The notes under the pieces were generated by a model. The model was not told the DNA's origin. It searched no databases and saw only the letters and a program-made list of their open reading frames with translations. 64,000 nt of DNA from CAZYSK01 sp964649415 (GTDB taxonomy: Bacteria > Chloroflexota > Anaerolineae > B4-G1): assembly GCA_964649415.1 (NCBI GenBank), contig CAZYSK010000008.1, forward strand, positions 67,771-131,770, in the 5' to 3' direction. Of the stretch, positions 51,211-59,993 are shown one piece after another. Made by a program: the position numbers and the translations under genes. Positions within the stretch are counted from its first letter, which is position 1. Each line of letters opens with the position of its first letter.

Positions 51211-51247
51211 CACAAATAGGGCCTCTTTGCCTCAGGCAAAGAGGCCC
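51211..51247 (-). terminator. Terminator after the ribose/AI-2-type binding protein
   Basis: A 13-bp stem (GGGCCTCTTTGCC with its complement) with a 3-base loop; on the minus-strand RNA it is followed by UAUUUGUG. It lies 18 bases beyond the binding-protein stop. It would make the binding-protein message more abundant than that for downstream permease and kinase genes. Confidence 0.85.
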
Positions 51248-51264
51248 CATTGCTTCAAACCGTT

Positions 51265-52263
51265 CTAGAAACCGAAACCGTCCACATTGTCGGCGGTGAT
51301 GTCGACCATCGCGTCGACCTTGATGACGTTCCCTTCGAGCACGATCTTCCCAATGCCCGGTATCTCCATGCCGTCGCTGATCTCTTCGCCATCCAGGATC
51401 TGCTTGGCCACCCAGGTCAAACCGAAGCCGGCGTCCTTGGGATCCCAGAGAATACCGTGACTGAGCGAACCGTCCTTCAGGTAAGGAGCCGCGTGCCCCG
51501 GGATCACCGTACCGACGACGGCGACCTGGTCGGTCAACCCCTTCTCCTTAAGTGCCTGAGCCGCTCCTGGAGGTCCCAGGCTGCCGAACCCGACGATACC
51601 CTTCAGATCGGGGTAGGCCTTGATCAGCTCAAGCGTCTTCTGCCTGGCCAGTTCCTGATCCTCACCACAGGGAATCCGCTCCGTGACGAGTTCCAGACCC
51701 GGATAGTTCTGCTCAGCGTGCTTCAGGCCCTCATCCGCCCACAGGTTGTGCAGCGGCACGGTCAGCGAGCCGACGAAGATGGCGTATTGCCCGGAGTCAC
51801 CCATGAACTCGACCAGCTTGTCCCAGTGATGCTGACCAAACTTGACGTTGTCGATCAGCTCAAGGTCGTAGTCGTTGCCTACCTGATCTGGGGACTCGTG
51901 GGTCAAGACCACAATGCCCTTCTCCTTGGCCTTGGCGAAGACAGGTTCCAAAGCCTTGGCGTCATTGGGGACCACTGCGATCGCGTCCACGCCCTTGCTG
52001 ATCAGGTCCTCGACCACTTTGACCTGCTGAGCGGGGTCCGCATCCGCGGGGCCAACCTGATAGGCATTCACGCCCAGTTCCTCGGCTGCCTGGTCGACAC
52101 CCTCTTCCAACCGGTTGAACCAAGGAATGCCGGTGATCTTCACAACCACGGCAATCTCATACTCCTCCCCGGCCTGCTGGCCGGTTCCGCAGCCGACCAC
52201 CAGAGAAGAGAACAGAGCCAGGGCCATGACGACCAGAACCAGAGTTCTTCCACGTACGTTCAT
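51265..52263 (-). CDS. Ribose/AI-2-type substrate-binding lipoprotein
   Basis: A 332-residue periplasmic-binding-like lipoprotein. The signal peptide ends with lipobox VVGCGTG. IAVVVKITGIPWFNRLEEG and VDAIAVVPND are similar to LsrB/RhaS-type binding proteins, as is the late GILWDPKDAGFG. GGAGGGG lies just before the ATG (52263). It is the first gene of the importer operon. Confidence 0.92.
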   Translation of the reverse strand: MNVRGRTLVLVVMALALFSSLVVGCGTGQQAGEEYEIAVVVKITGIPWFNRLEEGVDQAAEELGVNAYQVGPADADPAQQVKVVEDLISKGVDAIAVVPNDAKALEPVFAKAKEKGIVVLTHESPDQVGNDYDLELIDNVKFGQHHWDKLVEFMGDSGQYAIFVGSLTVPLHNLWADEGLKHAEQNYPGLELVTERIPCGEDQELARQKTLELIKAYPDLKGIVGFGSLGPPGAAQALKEKGLTDQVAVVGTVIPGHAAPYLKDGSLSHGILWDPKDAGFGLTWVAKQILDGEEISDGMEIPGIGKIVLEGNVIKVDAMVDITADNVDGFGF

Positions 52264-52322
52264 TTTCCCCTCCAACAGAATAGTTTCACCTGCAAGTTCG
52301 TACGACTTCCGCAACTTCAGTG

Positions 52323-52336
52323 TGTGAACGTTCACA
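52323..52336. promoter_or_regulatory. Operator-like palindrome TGTGAACGTTCACA
   Basis: A perfect 14-base palindrome 60 bases upstream of the binding-protein start, in the spacer shared with the SorC-family regulator. SorC-type proteins bind such symmetric sites. The remaining spacer (52337-52627) shows no gene; GCTATACT near 52498 (complement strand) is a possible promoter. Confidence 0.55.
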
Positions 52337-52627
52337 TAGGCCATATCAGCGAATTCTCGTAATGGTCACATCCCCCCTTTCTGTGCGGGTTTTTGATCGT
52401 GTGGGTTTCGTTCGCAGATAGAGCGCCAACTGCCTGAGGTACACCACCTCAAGTAACCGCCACTTCCAATTTGCGCATCCGTATTCCAATCGGAGTATAG
52501 CATGAGCTCACTCGAAGTCAACTAAATCGCCCTACAACCAGCTTTCCCGCACCATCACCCGTGAGAAGACGCGCTTTCGGTCCTATGTCTTCCTCACGTG
52601 CAGCGATTGGAAACGCATCCAGGTACC

Positions 52628-53617
52628 TTACTCGGCGCTTTCGATAGATTGATCCGTCGAGGCGCCATTGCTGCTGTCGACAAGCTTCTGAGCCGTGAGG
52701 TGATCGGTGATCAGGATATTGACGTATTCACCCCGGAGCGCGGCCAGAATGGCCTCAAACTTGTTTTCTCCACCGGCCACTCCAACCCGGCGGGGAATCA
52801 GGTGTAATCTTTCTATGGGCAGTCCGACCACTCGCCGGCACAAACTAGAGTGGACCAGAACGCCATCTTTGTCAAAGTAGCGCGACATAACGTCGCCGAC
52901 CGCGCCCAGTGACTTCAATTCGGAGGTCACTTCCTCTGTCAGAAGGCCAGCTCTGCCCCATAACGATTCGGCAGAGATATTGCCAACACCAATGAAAGCT
53001 AGATTGGCCTGGGCGGCCAGTTCAAACACCTGGGCCACTTGTGGATCGGCCATAAACATTTGTTGGGTGTGCGGATCGTCAACTACGCCTGGCGCTTGAA
53101 GGATGTAACATTCTCCTCCCAATCGCGCCGCCATGTCGCGGGTTAACGCCGTAGCGTGCAAATCTGTCATGTGAGGCGTCAGCCCCCCATTCAGTTGCAC
53201 CACCTGCACGTCCGGCACAGTCTTACTCCGCAAGTTATCGACCAGGGATTTCATAGTCGTGCCCCAGGCAAACCCGATGATATCTCGCGGTCGAATCGTC
53301 CTTTCCAGATAACTGGCGGCTACCTCCCCCAATTCACGAGCCACCCCAAAAGGAGAGTCATAGTTGAAGGTTTCAACCACAACTGCTTCAACCAGGTCAA
53401 ACTTGTGCTCCAGCGCCCTTTCTAACTCGGGAAAAAGGCCGGCAGGAACCTCGATAGAGATACGGATTGTCTGCTCATCACGTGCCTTGGATAGAATCCT
53501 GGAAACGGTTGATCTGGAGATACGCATCGTGTCGGCAATCTCTTGTTGCGTTAATCCATCTTCAAAGTATTGCTTGCATATCTTTACGATGAGCCGTGGG
53601 GTAACGTAACTATCCAT
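52628..53617 (-). CDS. SorC/DeoR-type sugar-binding transcription regulator
   Basis: A 329-residue regulator. The N-terminal HTH (YFEDGLTQQEIADTMRISRSTVSRIL) is followed by a SorC-type effector domain (GFAWGTTMKSLVDNL; GVGNISAESLW; VVGLPIERL). LsrR belongs to this family. The ATG at 53617 follows AAGGGA; the frame is open upstream. It lies upstream of the importer operon on the same strand and probably represses it until a sugar phosphate binds. Confidence 0.9.
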   Translation of the reverse strand: MDSYVTPRLIVKICKQYFEDGLTQQEIADTMRISRSTVSRILSKARDEQTIRISIEVPAGLFPELERALEHKFDLVEAVVVETFNYDSPFGVARELGEVAASYLERTIRPRDIIGFAWGTTMKSLVDNLRSKTVPDVQVVQLNGGLTPHMTDLHATALTRDMAARLGGECYILQAPGVVDDPHTQQMFMADPQVAQVFELAAQANLAFIGVGNISAESLWGRAGLLTEEVTSELKSLGAVGDVMSRYFDKDGVLVHSSLCRRVVGLPIERLHLIPRRVGVAGGENKFEAILAALRGEYVNILITDHLTAQKLVDSSNGASTDQSIESAE

Positions 53618-53633
53618 CAGTCCCTTGATTGAC

Positions 53634-53669
53634 TGCACAATTGTGCAATGCTGGCTATTTGTGCACAAA
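53634..53669. promoter_or_regulatory. Two palindromic operators upstream of the SorC-family gene
   Basis: TGCACAATTGTGCA (53634-53647) and TTTGTGCACAAA (53658-53669) are perfect palindromes close before the regulator start, probably for autoregulation. They share the TGTGCA core, which differs from the operator at 52323. Confidence 0.6.
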
Positions 53670-53865
53670 CCTATTATAGCACACACAAATAGGATTGTCA
53701 AGGTCGTATTCCAGGTGACTGTTCGGAACATGGGAGAGGCGTGGCAGCATAGAGGCAGGCGGGAGCTCATGCGTATTGAAGTGCGATTACGGTGAAATCA
53801 GCCCGTTTTCGGCTCAGTTGCGCCGATTCTTTCGATCAAGAGGTCCATATTGAGGATTGCTGGCC

Positions 53866-55329
53866 CTACAACCATCCTCGGACGTTTTCCTCCATCTCGG
53901 CATCCCACGCGTCCATCATCTGAGATAGCGTACGGGCTACTTCCGGTTGCGACTCGATCAGGCTGTATGATTCATTTGGGTCTAGCGCGAGGTCGAACAG
54001 GAACGGACCCTGGTGCAAGCTGGCGTAACCACCGTTGTCTGTCATGTGCCGGCGCAGGTACTTCCAGTTGTGATGACGGACGCCCAGGAGTCTGTTGCCT
54101 TTGTAGTAGTAGAGCGTATCGTGGGGCGAGGGCGCTTCACCTTTCAGCAGCGGCAGCATATTCCGCCCGTCTATGATCCTGTCCTCCGGCAATGGGACAC
54201 CGGCGACGGCCAGGCAGGTGGCGAAGAGGTCGAAGTTCATGCTCATCTCATCGGTGACCATCCCAGCGGGGATGACGCCCGGCCAGCGGGCGATGAGGGG
54301 CACCCGGAAACCCCCCTCGAACGGCAGATTCTTCCTGCCCCGCGTGAATCCCGGGCTGCCCTGCCACCAGGGCCCATTGTCGCTGGTGAAGATAAGCAAG
54401 GTATTCTCATCCAGGTTGTTCTCCCGCAGCGTCCGCATTATCTCGCCGACGCTCCAGTCCAGCTCCTCCACCACGTCGCCATACAGCCCCGCTTTGGACT
54501 GGCCGCGAAACGCATCCGAAGCGTGCAGGGGTACGTGGGGAAAGGGCTGGGCGCAGTAAAGGAAGAACGGACGATCGCGGTTCTCCTCGATGAAGCGTGT
54601 CCCTTCGTGGGTGAGGCTCTGGGTGAGCACGTCCTGATTGGCCGGTGGCGGTACCTCGACCGCCCCGTTCCGATAGATCGCGTACGGAACCCGGTTGTTG
54701 CTGTAGTAGGCACCGTAGAAGAACTCGAAGCCGTTGTCGTTGGGCAGATGCGGAGACCTGTCCCCAAGGTGCCACTTGCCCAACATGCCGGTACGATATC
54801 CCCTCCGGCGCAGGAGATCGGGCAGCAGCACCTCGTCCTCTGGAATGCCCCTGACCCCGTATGGGTACACGCCACCGACGTTGAACGCGATGTCCATGAA
54901 CGCCCCGTGGGGATAGAGCGGCATGGTGACGTGCGTGCGGATCGGATAGCGGCCCGTCAGCATACCGGCTCTCGAAGGGGAGCACAGGGGGGCCACGGAG
55001 CAGAAGTTGGTCATCCGAGCGCCCTCGGCCGCCATCTGGTCCAGGTTGGGTGTGCGGATCACCTGGGAGCCAAAGGCGCCCACATCACCATAGCCCATGT
55101 CGTCCACCAAGATAAGGACGATGTTCGGGAGCTCAACGGGGTTCGCGGCAGGCTGAACGCCGGCCAGGAGCGCCTCGCTTCTGGCGACGTCGTAGTCTCT
55201 GCCGACGTGGTTCTGGAACGCCCGGTGGCCGAGCCCGCCGGCCGCGAGCAAGCCGCCGAAAGCCAACGCTCTCGTCATGAAAGCGCGTCTGGTGAGCTTG
55301 CGTCCTCCCCGTTCCGTCTTCTCAGCCAT
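53866..55329 (-). CDS. Sulfatase (Tat-exported, Cys-type)
   Basis: A 487-residue arylsulfatase-type enzyme. A twin-arginine leader (LTRRAFMTRALAFGG) indicates export folded. VLILVDDMGYGD binds metal, CSPSRAGMLTGR holds the formylglycine Cys116, and FTSDNGPWWQG is a later metal site. It would remove sulfate from polysaccharides or glycans outside the cell. GGAGG is present before the ATG. A maturase is not in the window. Confidence 0.93.
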   Translation of the reverse strand: MAEKTERGGRKLTRRAFMTRALAFGGLLAAGGLGHRAFQNHVGRDYDVARSEALLAGVQPAANPVELPNIVLILVDDMGYGDVGAFGSQVIRTPNLDQMAAEGARMTNFCSVAPLCSPSRAGMLTGRYPIRTHVTMPLYPHGAFMDIAFNVGGVYPYGVRGIPEDEVLLPDLLRRRGYRTGMLGKWHLGDRSPHLPNDNGFEFFYGAYYSNNRVPYAIYRNGAVEVPPPANQDVLTQSLTHEGTRFIEENRDRPFFLYCAQPFPHVPLHASDAFRGQSKAGLYGDVVEELDWSVGEIMRTLRENNLDENTLLIFTSDNGPWWQGSPGFTRGRKNLPFEGGFRVPLIARWPGVIPAGMVTDEMSMNFDLFATCLAVAGVPLPEDRIIDGRNMLPLLKGEAPSPHDTLYYYKGNRLLGVRHHNWKYLRRHMTDNGGYASLHQGPFLFDLALDPNESYSLIESQPEVARTLSQMMDAWDAEMEENVRGWL

Positions 55330-55484
55330 AGCCTCCTCGCCTCTTCAAGCGCGCAGCGTCTCTCCTCCCGACAGTCCAACACCCAGACAAGCCGAAACTG
55401 TCAGACCACCGCATTGATGATGAGTCCTCGGAGTCCAGTGTACCACAGCCTAGCCTTCTTGGACAGGTTCGGCGCCGACAAACG

Positions 55485-55493
55485 TGGTATAAT
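55485..55493 (+). promoter_or_regulatory. Extended -10 promoter before the radical SAM gene
   Basis: TGGTATAAT, an extended -10 element, 138 bases before the radical SAM start codon. No clear -35. The rest of the 55330-55630 spacer contains a dispersed palindrome (55543) and no gene. Confidence 0.5.
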
Positions 55494-55542
55494 CAAGACT
55501 GCACGGTCGCCGTGGTGGCGCCGGGTGGGCGACAGCAGTGCA

Positions 55543-55560
55543 GACGCAAGATCTTGCGTC
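55543..55560. repeat. Perfect 18-bp palindrome GACGCAAGATCTTGCGTC
   Basis: A perfect inverted repeat in the leader of the radical SAM gene. It resembles short dispersed hairpins found in many genomes; only one copy was seen in this window. Confidence 0.5.
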
Positions 55561-55630
55561 TCTACCGGTGGCTCGTGGACCGGAAGGGATCGGTCATGGT
55601 CCCTGGCATCCAGACACGCAGGAGGCTCCC

Positions 55631-56398
55631 GTGAAGTTGCTCCCTCTGCAAACCGGCATCATATACGGCCCCATAAATTCCCGCCGGCTGGGCCGCTCGT
55701 TGGGCATCAACCTGCTCCCGACCGACCACAAACTGTGCTCCTTCGACTGCGTTTACTGCCATTACGGGCGCACCGACGTGAAGACCGTTTCGCCTGACGC
55801 GCGGCTCTTCCCCGGCGTGGATGACATCCTCACGGCCGTCGAACAAGCTCTTGCGACACACCGCGACGTGGACTACGTCACCTTCTCGGGCAACGGGGAG
55901 CCGACGCTGCACCCCCAGTTCCCGGCCATCGCCGCCGCCGTCCGCCGCCTGGCAGCCCGGCTCCAGCCGGACGCGAAATTGGCCGTGTTCTCCAACTGCA
56001 CCACGCTGCACCTGCCTCACGTCCGGCAGGCTATGGACATCTTCGACGCCCCGATCATGAAGCTGGACGCGGGGGATTCCCGGACGCTGGCGCGCATCAA
56101 CCGCCCTGCCCCGGCGGTCAAGCCGGAGCGCATGGTCGAGGGGCTGAAGGAAGTGCCCCGCCTGGTCACACAGAGCGTGCTCATCGACGGGAAGGTGTCC
56201 AACGTCAGAGGGGCCGCCTTCGAGGCATGGTTGGCGGCGCTTTCCGAGGTCAGGCCGGTCCACGTGCAGATCTACAGCACGGACCGCCCCGTGCCCGAGG
56301 CCGGCGTGAACAAGGTGCCACCGGCTGCGCTGCAGCGTATTGCCCGGGAAGTCGAGGAGCGCGCGGGGCTGCGGGTCACCGCCTACTGGGCGGAGTGA
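55631..56398 (+). CDS. Radical SAM protein
   Basis: A 255-residue radical SAM enzyme. The GTG at 55631 is supported by AGGAGG; frame upstream lacks support. Cys36, Cys40 and Cys43 (CSFDCVYC) bind the 4Fe-4S cluster that cleaves S-adenosylmethionine; FSGNGEPTLHP is the usual GNGEPTLH segment. This subgroup is widespread and uncharacterised; it was noted as a possible maturase for the neighbouring sulfatase but lacks the extra Cys-rich SPASM region of known anaerobic sulfatase maturases. Confidence 0.9.
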   Translation: MKLLPLQTGIIYGPINSRRLGRSLGINLLPTDHKLCSFDCVYCHYGRTDVKTVSPDARLFPGVDDILTAVEQALATHRDVDYVTFSGNGEPTLHPQFPAIAAAVRRLAARLQPDAKLAVFSNCTTLHLPHVRQAMDIFDAPIMKLDAGDSRTLARINRPAPAVKPERMVEGLKEVPRLVTQSVLIDGKVSNVRGAAFEAWLAALSEVRPVHVQIYSTDRPVPEAGVNKVPPAALQRIAREVEERAGLRVTAYWAE

Positions 56399-56458
56399 AC
56401 CCCGGCCCGCAGCCAGAAGGCCGCGCCCGAAACGCAATCAAAGAAGCGAGGACACGAC

Positions 56459-57195
56459 ATGATGAAGACCCAATCGGTTGACTTCCCCCCATCTGGCGTT
56501 CTTGTGCCGATGCTCACGCCCCTCGACGACGATGGAATGGTGAACAAGACGGCGATCGCGCATCTCGTGGACCACCTACTGGCCGGTGGTGCCAACGGGA
56601 TCTTCGCGCTGGGTAGTGCTGGCGAGGGGCCCTGGTTGACGCCGTCTCAACAGCGGGAAGTTGTTGAATGCACGTCCCGCGCCGTTGCCGGGCGCGTCCC
56701 CGTGATCGCTGGGGTTCTCGAGCCCAGCACGAACCGCTCTCTCGAAGCAGTGCGCAGGGCGGAATCGGTCGGGGCGGAGATGGTGTGTTGTTGATCAAGG
56801 ACAGCACGGGGGATTGGGAGGGATTCCAGCAAGTGCTTGAAGCGCGCGCCGCCAAACCGTCCGCCCGCGTTCTGCAGGGCATGGATGAACTGGCCCTGCG
56901 CTCCATCGTGGCGGGGGCGGACGGCGTACTGACCGGCCTCACCAACCTGGCACCCGATCTATACGCCCGCCTGGTGAAGAGCGCTCAGGCAGGTGACATG
57001 GAGGAAGCACAAATCCTGCAGTCGCGAATTGAATCCGTATGCGAGTTGTTCAAAGAGGGATTTTGGGTAGAATGTCTGAAGTACGCTGTCTCGTGTCTCG
57101 GCATCGAGAGTGGGCACCTGTGCGGGCGGCCTCACACGCTTTCGGCTGAGAGCAAGGACAGGATTCGCCAGATTGTGGAGACGCTGGTCCGCTGA
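56459..57195 (+). pseudogene. Broken dihydrodipicolinate synthase/NAL-family aldolase
   Basis: The first 111 codons (PPSGVLVPMLTPLDDDGMVN; GSAGEGPWLTPSQQREVVE) are a normal start of the DapA/N-acetylneuraminate-lyase family. At about 56790 the reading shifts: an unrelated frame gives a stop, while another continues LLIKDSTGDWEGFQ with the Schiff-base Lys through to the normal C-terminus at 57195. About 60 residues of the middle, including the catalytic Tyr region, are missing. A deletion of this kind would leave an inactive enzyme. Its context with AOR and lyxose isomerase suggests a former sugar-acid aldolase. Confidence 0.85.
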
Positions 57196-57222
57196 TAGAA
57201 GCACGAGTTGGAGGTAAGAGAA

Positions 57223-59109
57223 ATGCCCTACGGTCATCACGGAAAGATACTGCACGTAGATCTGAGCACCGGGACGTTTACCGTGGAGGAGCCACCTGAA
57301 TCCTTCTACCGCAAATACCTGGGGGGTCAGGGAATCGGGCTGTACTACATCCTGAAGGAAACACCGGCGAACGCAGACCCGCTAGGACCGGAGAATGTCC
57401 TGGCCCTGACGCTCAGTGTCGTCACGGGCGCGCCCGTTCCAGGGCAGAGTCGCGTGATGGCCAACGCCAAGTCGCCGCTCACGGGTGCCATTGGCGATGC
57501 GCAGGCGGGTGGCTTCTGGCCGGCCGAGGCCAAGTACGCGGGCTTCGATGCTTTCATCATCAAAGGCAAAGCTGAGAAGCCTGTCTATCTCTGGGTACAC
57601 GATGGTGAGGCGGAACTGCGCGACGCGACGCATCTGTGGGGCAAGATCACGGGAGAGGCCGAGGCCGCCATCCGCGAGGAACTGGGGGATCGCAAGATCG
57701 AGGTTCTGCAGATCGGACCTGGAGGCGAGAACCTGGTCCCCTACGCCTGCCTGATCAACATGTCCAACCGGGCCAACGGTCGCACAGGGATGGGCGCGGT
57801 GATGGGTTCCAAGAACCTCAAGGCCGTCGCCGTGCGCGGCCGGAACAGACCGCCCGTCGCGGACCGAGAGGCGCTGAAGGAGATCGCCCGCTGGGGAGCC
57901 GAGGCCTTCCCCGAATCTGGCGCCTACAGCATGGGCCAGCACGGAACTGCCGGAGGGCTCTCGGCCCAGAACGCAGTCGGCGGACTGCCCACCCATAACT
58001 GGGATAGCGGCGTCTTCGAGGGGCACGAGTCCCTGAACGGTCGAACGATGACCGAGACGATATTGAAGGAGCGGGACACCTGCTACGCGTGCGTCGTCCG
58101 CTGCAAACGCGTGGTGGAGATCAACGAGGGACCTTACAAGGTCGATCCACTGTACGGCGGGCCTGAGTATGAGACCCTGGGCACGCTGGGAACCTACTGC
58201 GGCGTATCGGACCTGGCTGCCGTGGCCAAGGCGAATGAGTTGTGCAATATGTACGGTGTGGATACGATCACCACGGGCGCAACCATCGCCTGGGCTATGG
58301 ATTGCTTCGAGCATGGCATCATCAACCAGGAAGACACCGGGGGGATCGAGCTGCGCTACGGCAACGCCGACGCCATGGTCAGAATGACGGGGATGATCTG
58401 TGAACGAGAGGGGCTAGGTGACCTGCTGGCCGAGGGGATGGTCGGTGCTGCGGCTCAGCTCGGCCCAGAGGCCGAGGCGCTGCTGACGGAGGTGAAGGGC
58501 AATCCGATGCCGGCCCACATGCCACAGGTCAAACGCTCGCTTGCGCTCATCTACGCGGTCAATCCATACGGCGCAGACCACATGTCGCACGAGCACGATC
58601 CCAGCTACCTGGCCTTTCCTGACCGCATGGCCCAGCTCGATCTGATGGACCCTCAGCCAAGTGACGTGCTCAACGCCGAGAAGGTACGCTATGCCATGTA
58701 CACGCAACGCTTCTACTGCTTGCTGAATACGGTGGGCGTATGTCACTTCGTCTGGGGTCCGGCCTGGCAGCTATACGGCCCCAATCAACTGGTGGATATG
58801 GTGCGGGCGGTCACCGGTTGGGACGTCAGCCTGTGGGAGCTGATGAAAGTGGGGGAGCGGTCCTTGAACATGATGCGCGCCTTCAACGCCCGCGAGGGCT
58901 TCACCAGCGCGGAGGACAAGCTGCCGCCCAAGCTCTTCAAGCCCCTGTCCGGCGGCCCCACGGACGGCGTCGCGGTCAGCGAGGAGGAGATGGCCTACGC
59001 TCTACCCACCTACTACGCCATGTGCGGCTGGGATGCGGAAGGTCGCCCCACACGCGGGAAGTTGGAGGAACTGGGGCTTTCCTGGGTGGCCGACGAATTG
59101 GAGTCGTGA
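57223..59109 (+). CDS. aor: Aldehyde ferredoxin oxidoreductase
   Basis: A 628-residue tungstopterin enzyme oxidising aldehydes to carboxylic acids with ferredoxin. The N-terminal AFOR domain (GHHGKILHVDLSTGTFTVEEPP) is present, and the 4Fe-4S ligands are Cys287, Cys290, Cys294 (CYACVVRCKR) and Cys507 (VGVCHF). The ATG at 57223 follows GGAGG. Its presence suits anaerobic growth. It could oxidise the aldehyde released by an aldolase in sugar breakdown. Confidence 0.93.
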   Translation: MPYGHHGKILHVDLSTGTFTVEEPPESFYRKYLGGQGIGLYYILKETPANADPLGPENVLALTLSVVTGAPVPGQSRVMANAKSPLTGAIGDAQAGGFWPAEAKYAGFDAFIIKGKAEKPVYLWVHDGEAELRDATHLWGKITGEAEAAIREELGDRKIEVLQIGPGGENLVPYACLINMSNRANGRTGMGAVMGSKNLKAVAVRGRNRPPVADREALKEIARWGAEAFPESGAYSMGQHGTAGGLSAQNAVGGLPTHNWDSGVFEGHESLNGRTMTETILKERDTCYACVVRCKRVVEINEGPYKVDPLYGGPEYETLGTLGTYCGVSDLAAVAKANELCNMYGVDTITTGATIAWAMDCFEHGIINQEDTGGIELRYGNADAMVRMTGMICEREGLGDLLAEGMVGAAAQLGPEAEALLTEVKGNPMPAHMPQVKRSLALIYAVNPYGADHMSHEHDPSYLAFPDRMAQLDLMDPQPSDVLNAEKVRYAMYTQRFYCLLNTVGVCHFVWGPAWQLYGPNQLVDMVRAVTGWDVSLWELMKVGERSLNMMRAFNAREGFTSAEDKLPPKLFKPLSGGPTDGVAVSEEEMAYALPTYYAMCGWDAEGRPTRGKLEELGLSWVADELES

Positions 59110-59254
59110 AGCCCATCGCCACCAGGGACTCGAATGAAGACCTGTCGTGCAACCACTGAGCATGCGCAGGCTCCAGAATCGTGAGCAACCGTGTCACCGG
59201 CCTTGTCTGGGCCGGGCAGCGGGCTCTTGAGAGAGAGCAGGAGGACACACGAGA

Positions 59255-59947
59255 ATGAAACGGTCTGAGATCAACGCCATCATGGCGAGTGCCGATGCCT
59301 TTATGCGCGACATGGGGTTCCACCTCCCGCCGTTCGCCTACTGGACGCCGGAGGATTGGGCGAGCAAGGGAGAGGAGGCCCGCGAGATCGTGGCGTGCAA
59401 GCTGGGCTGGGATATCACTGACTTCGGGAGCGGCGATTACGAGACCTACGGCCTCTTTCTCTTCACACTGCGCAACGGCCTGCCAGGGAACTGGGAGACG
59501 CTGGAAGGCAAGCTGTACAGCGAGAAGATCATGGTGGTGGACGTCGACCAGGTCACGCCGTTCCACTTCCATTGGAACAAGATGGAGGATATCATCAACC
59601 GGGGTGGCGGCAAGCTGGCCATCCAGTTGTACAACGCAACAGAGGACGACGAATTCGCCACGACTGACGTGACGGTGAGCATGGACGGGGTGCAGCACAC
59701 GCTGGCGGCTGGGACAACAGTGGAGCTAGGCCCTGGAGAGAGCATCACGCTGCCGACGTATCTCTACCACAAGTTCTGGGGAGTTGGGGACCGCGCGTTG
59801 GTGGGCGAGGTATCGCTGGTGAACGACGATGACAAAGACAACCGGTTCTACGATGCGCCCGGGCGTTTCCCGACGATAGATGAGGACGAACCACCTCTCT
59901 ACCTGCTGGTCAACGATTACGAGCGGTATTATCGTCCGACAGGGTGA
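59255..59947 (+). CDS. D-lyxose isomerase-like cupin
   Basis: A 230-residue cupin similar to D-lyxose ketol-isomerases, which interconvert D-lyxose and D-xylulose. Metal ligands are in PFHFHWNKMEDI and YHKFWG. It begins MKRSEINAIM, as in the family. Product xylulose could enter the FGGY kinase at 45970 (inference). A GGAGGA site lies about 12 bases before the ATG. Confidence 0.88.
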   Translation: MKRSEINAIMASADAFMRDMGFHLPPFAYWTPEDWASKGEEAREIVACKLGWDITDFGSGDYETYGLFLFTLRNGLPGNWETLEGKLYSEKIMVVDVDQVTPFHFHWNKMEDIINRGGGKLAIQLYNATEDDEFATTDVTVSMDGVQHTLAAGTTVELGPGESITLPTYLYHKFWGVGDRALVGEVSLVNDDDKDNRFYDAPGRFPTIDEDEPPLYLLVNDYERYYRPTG

Positions 59948-59993
59948 GTGGTGGATAAGGGGCGGGCGGAGTCTGATGGGGTGGGATGCCTGA

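Noticed and set aside
54013..55797. 594-codon plus-strand open frame
   Set aside because: Antisense to the second sulfatase, with shadow-like composition.
55631..56398. Anaerobic sulfatase maturase
   Set aside because: Only the three radical SAM Cys are seen; the extra Cys-rich C-terminal domain is missing and the protein is too short.
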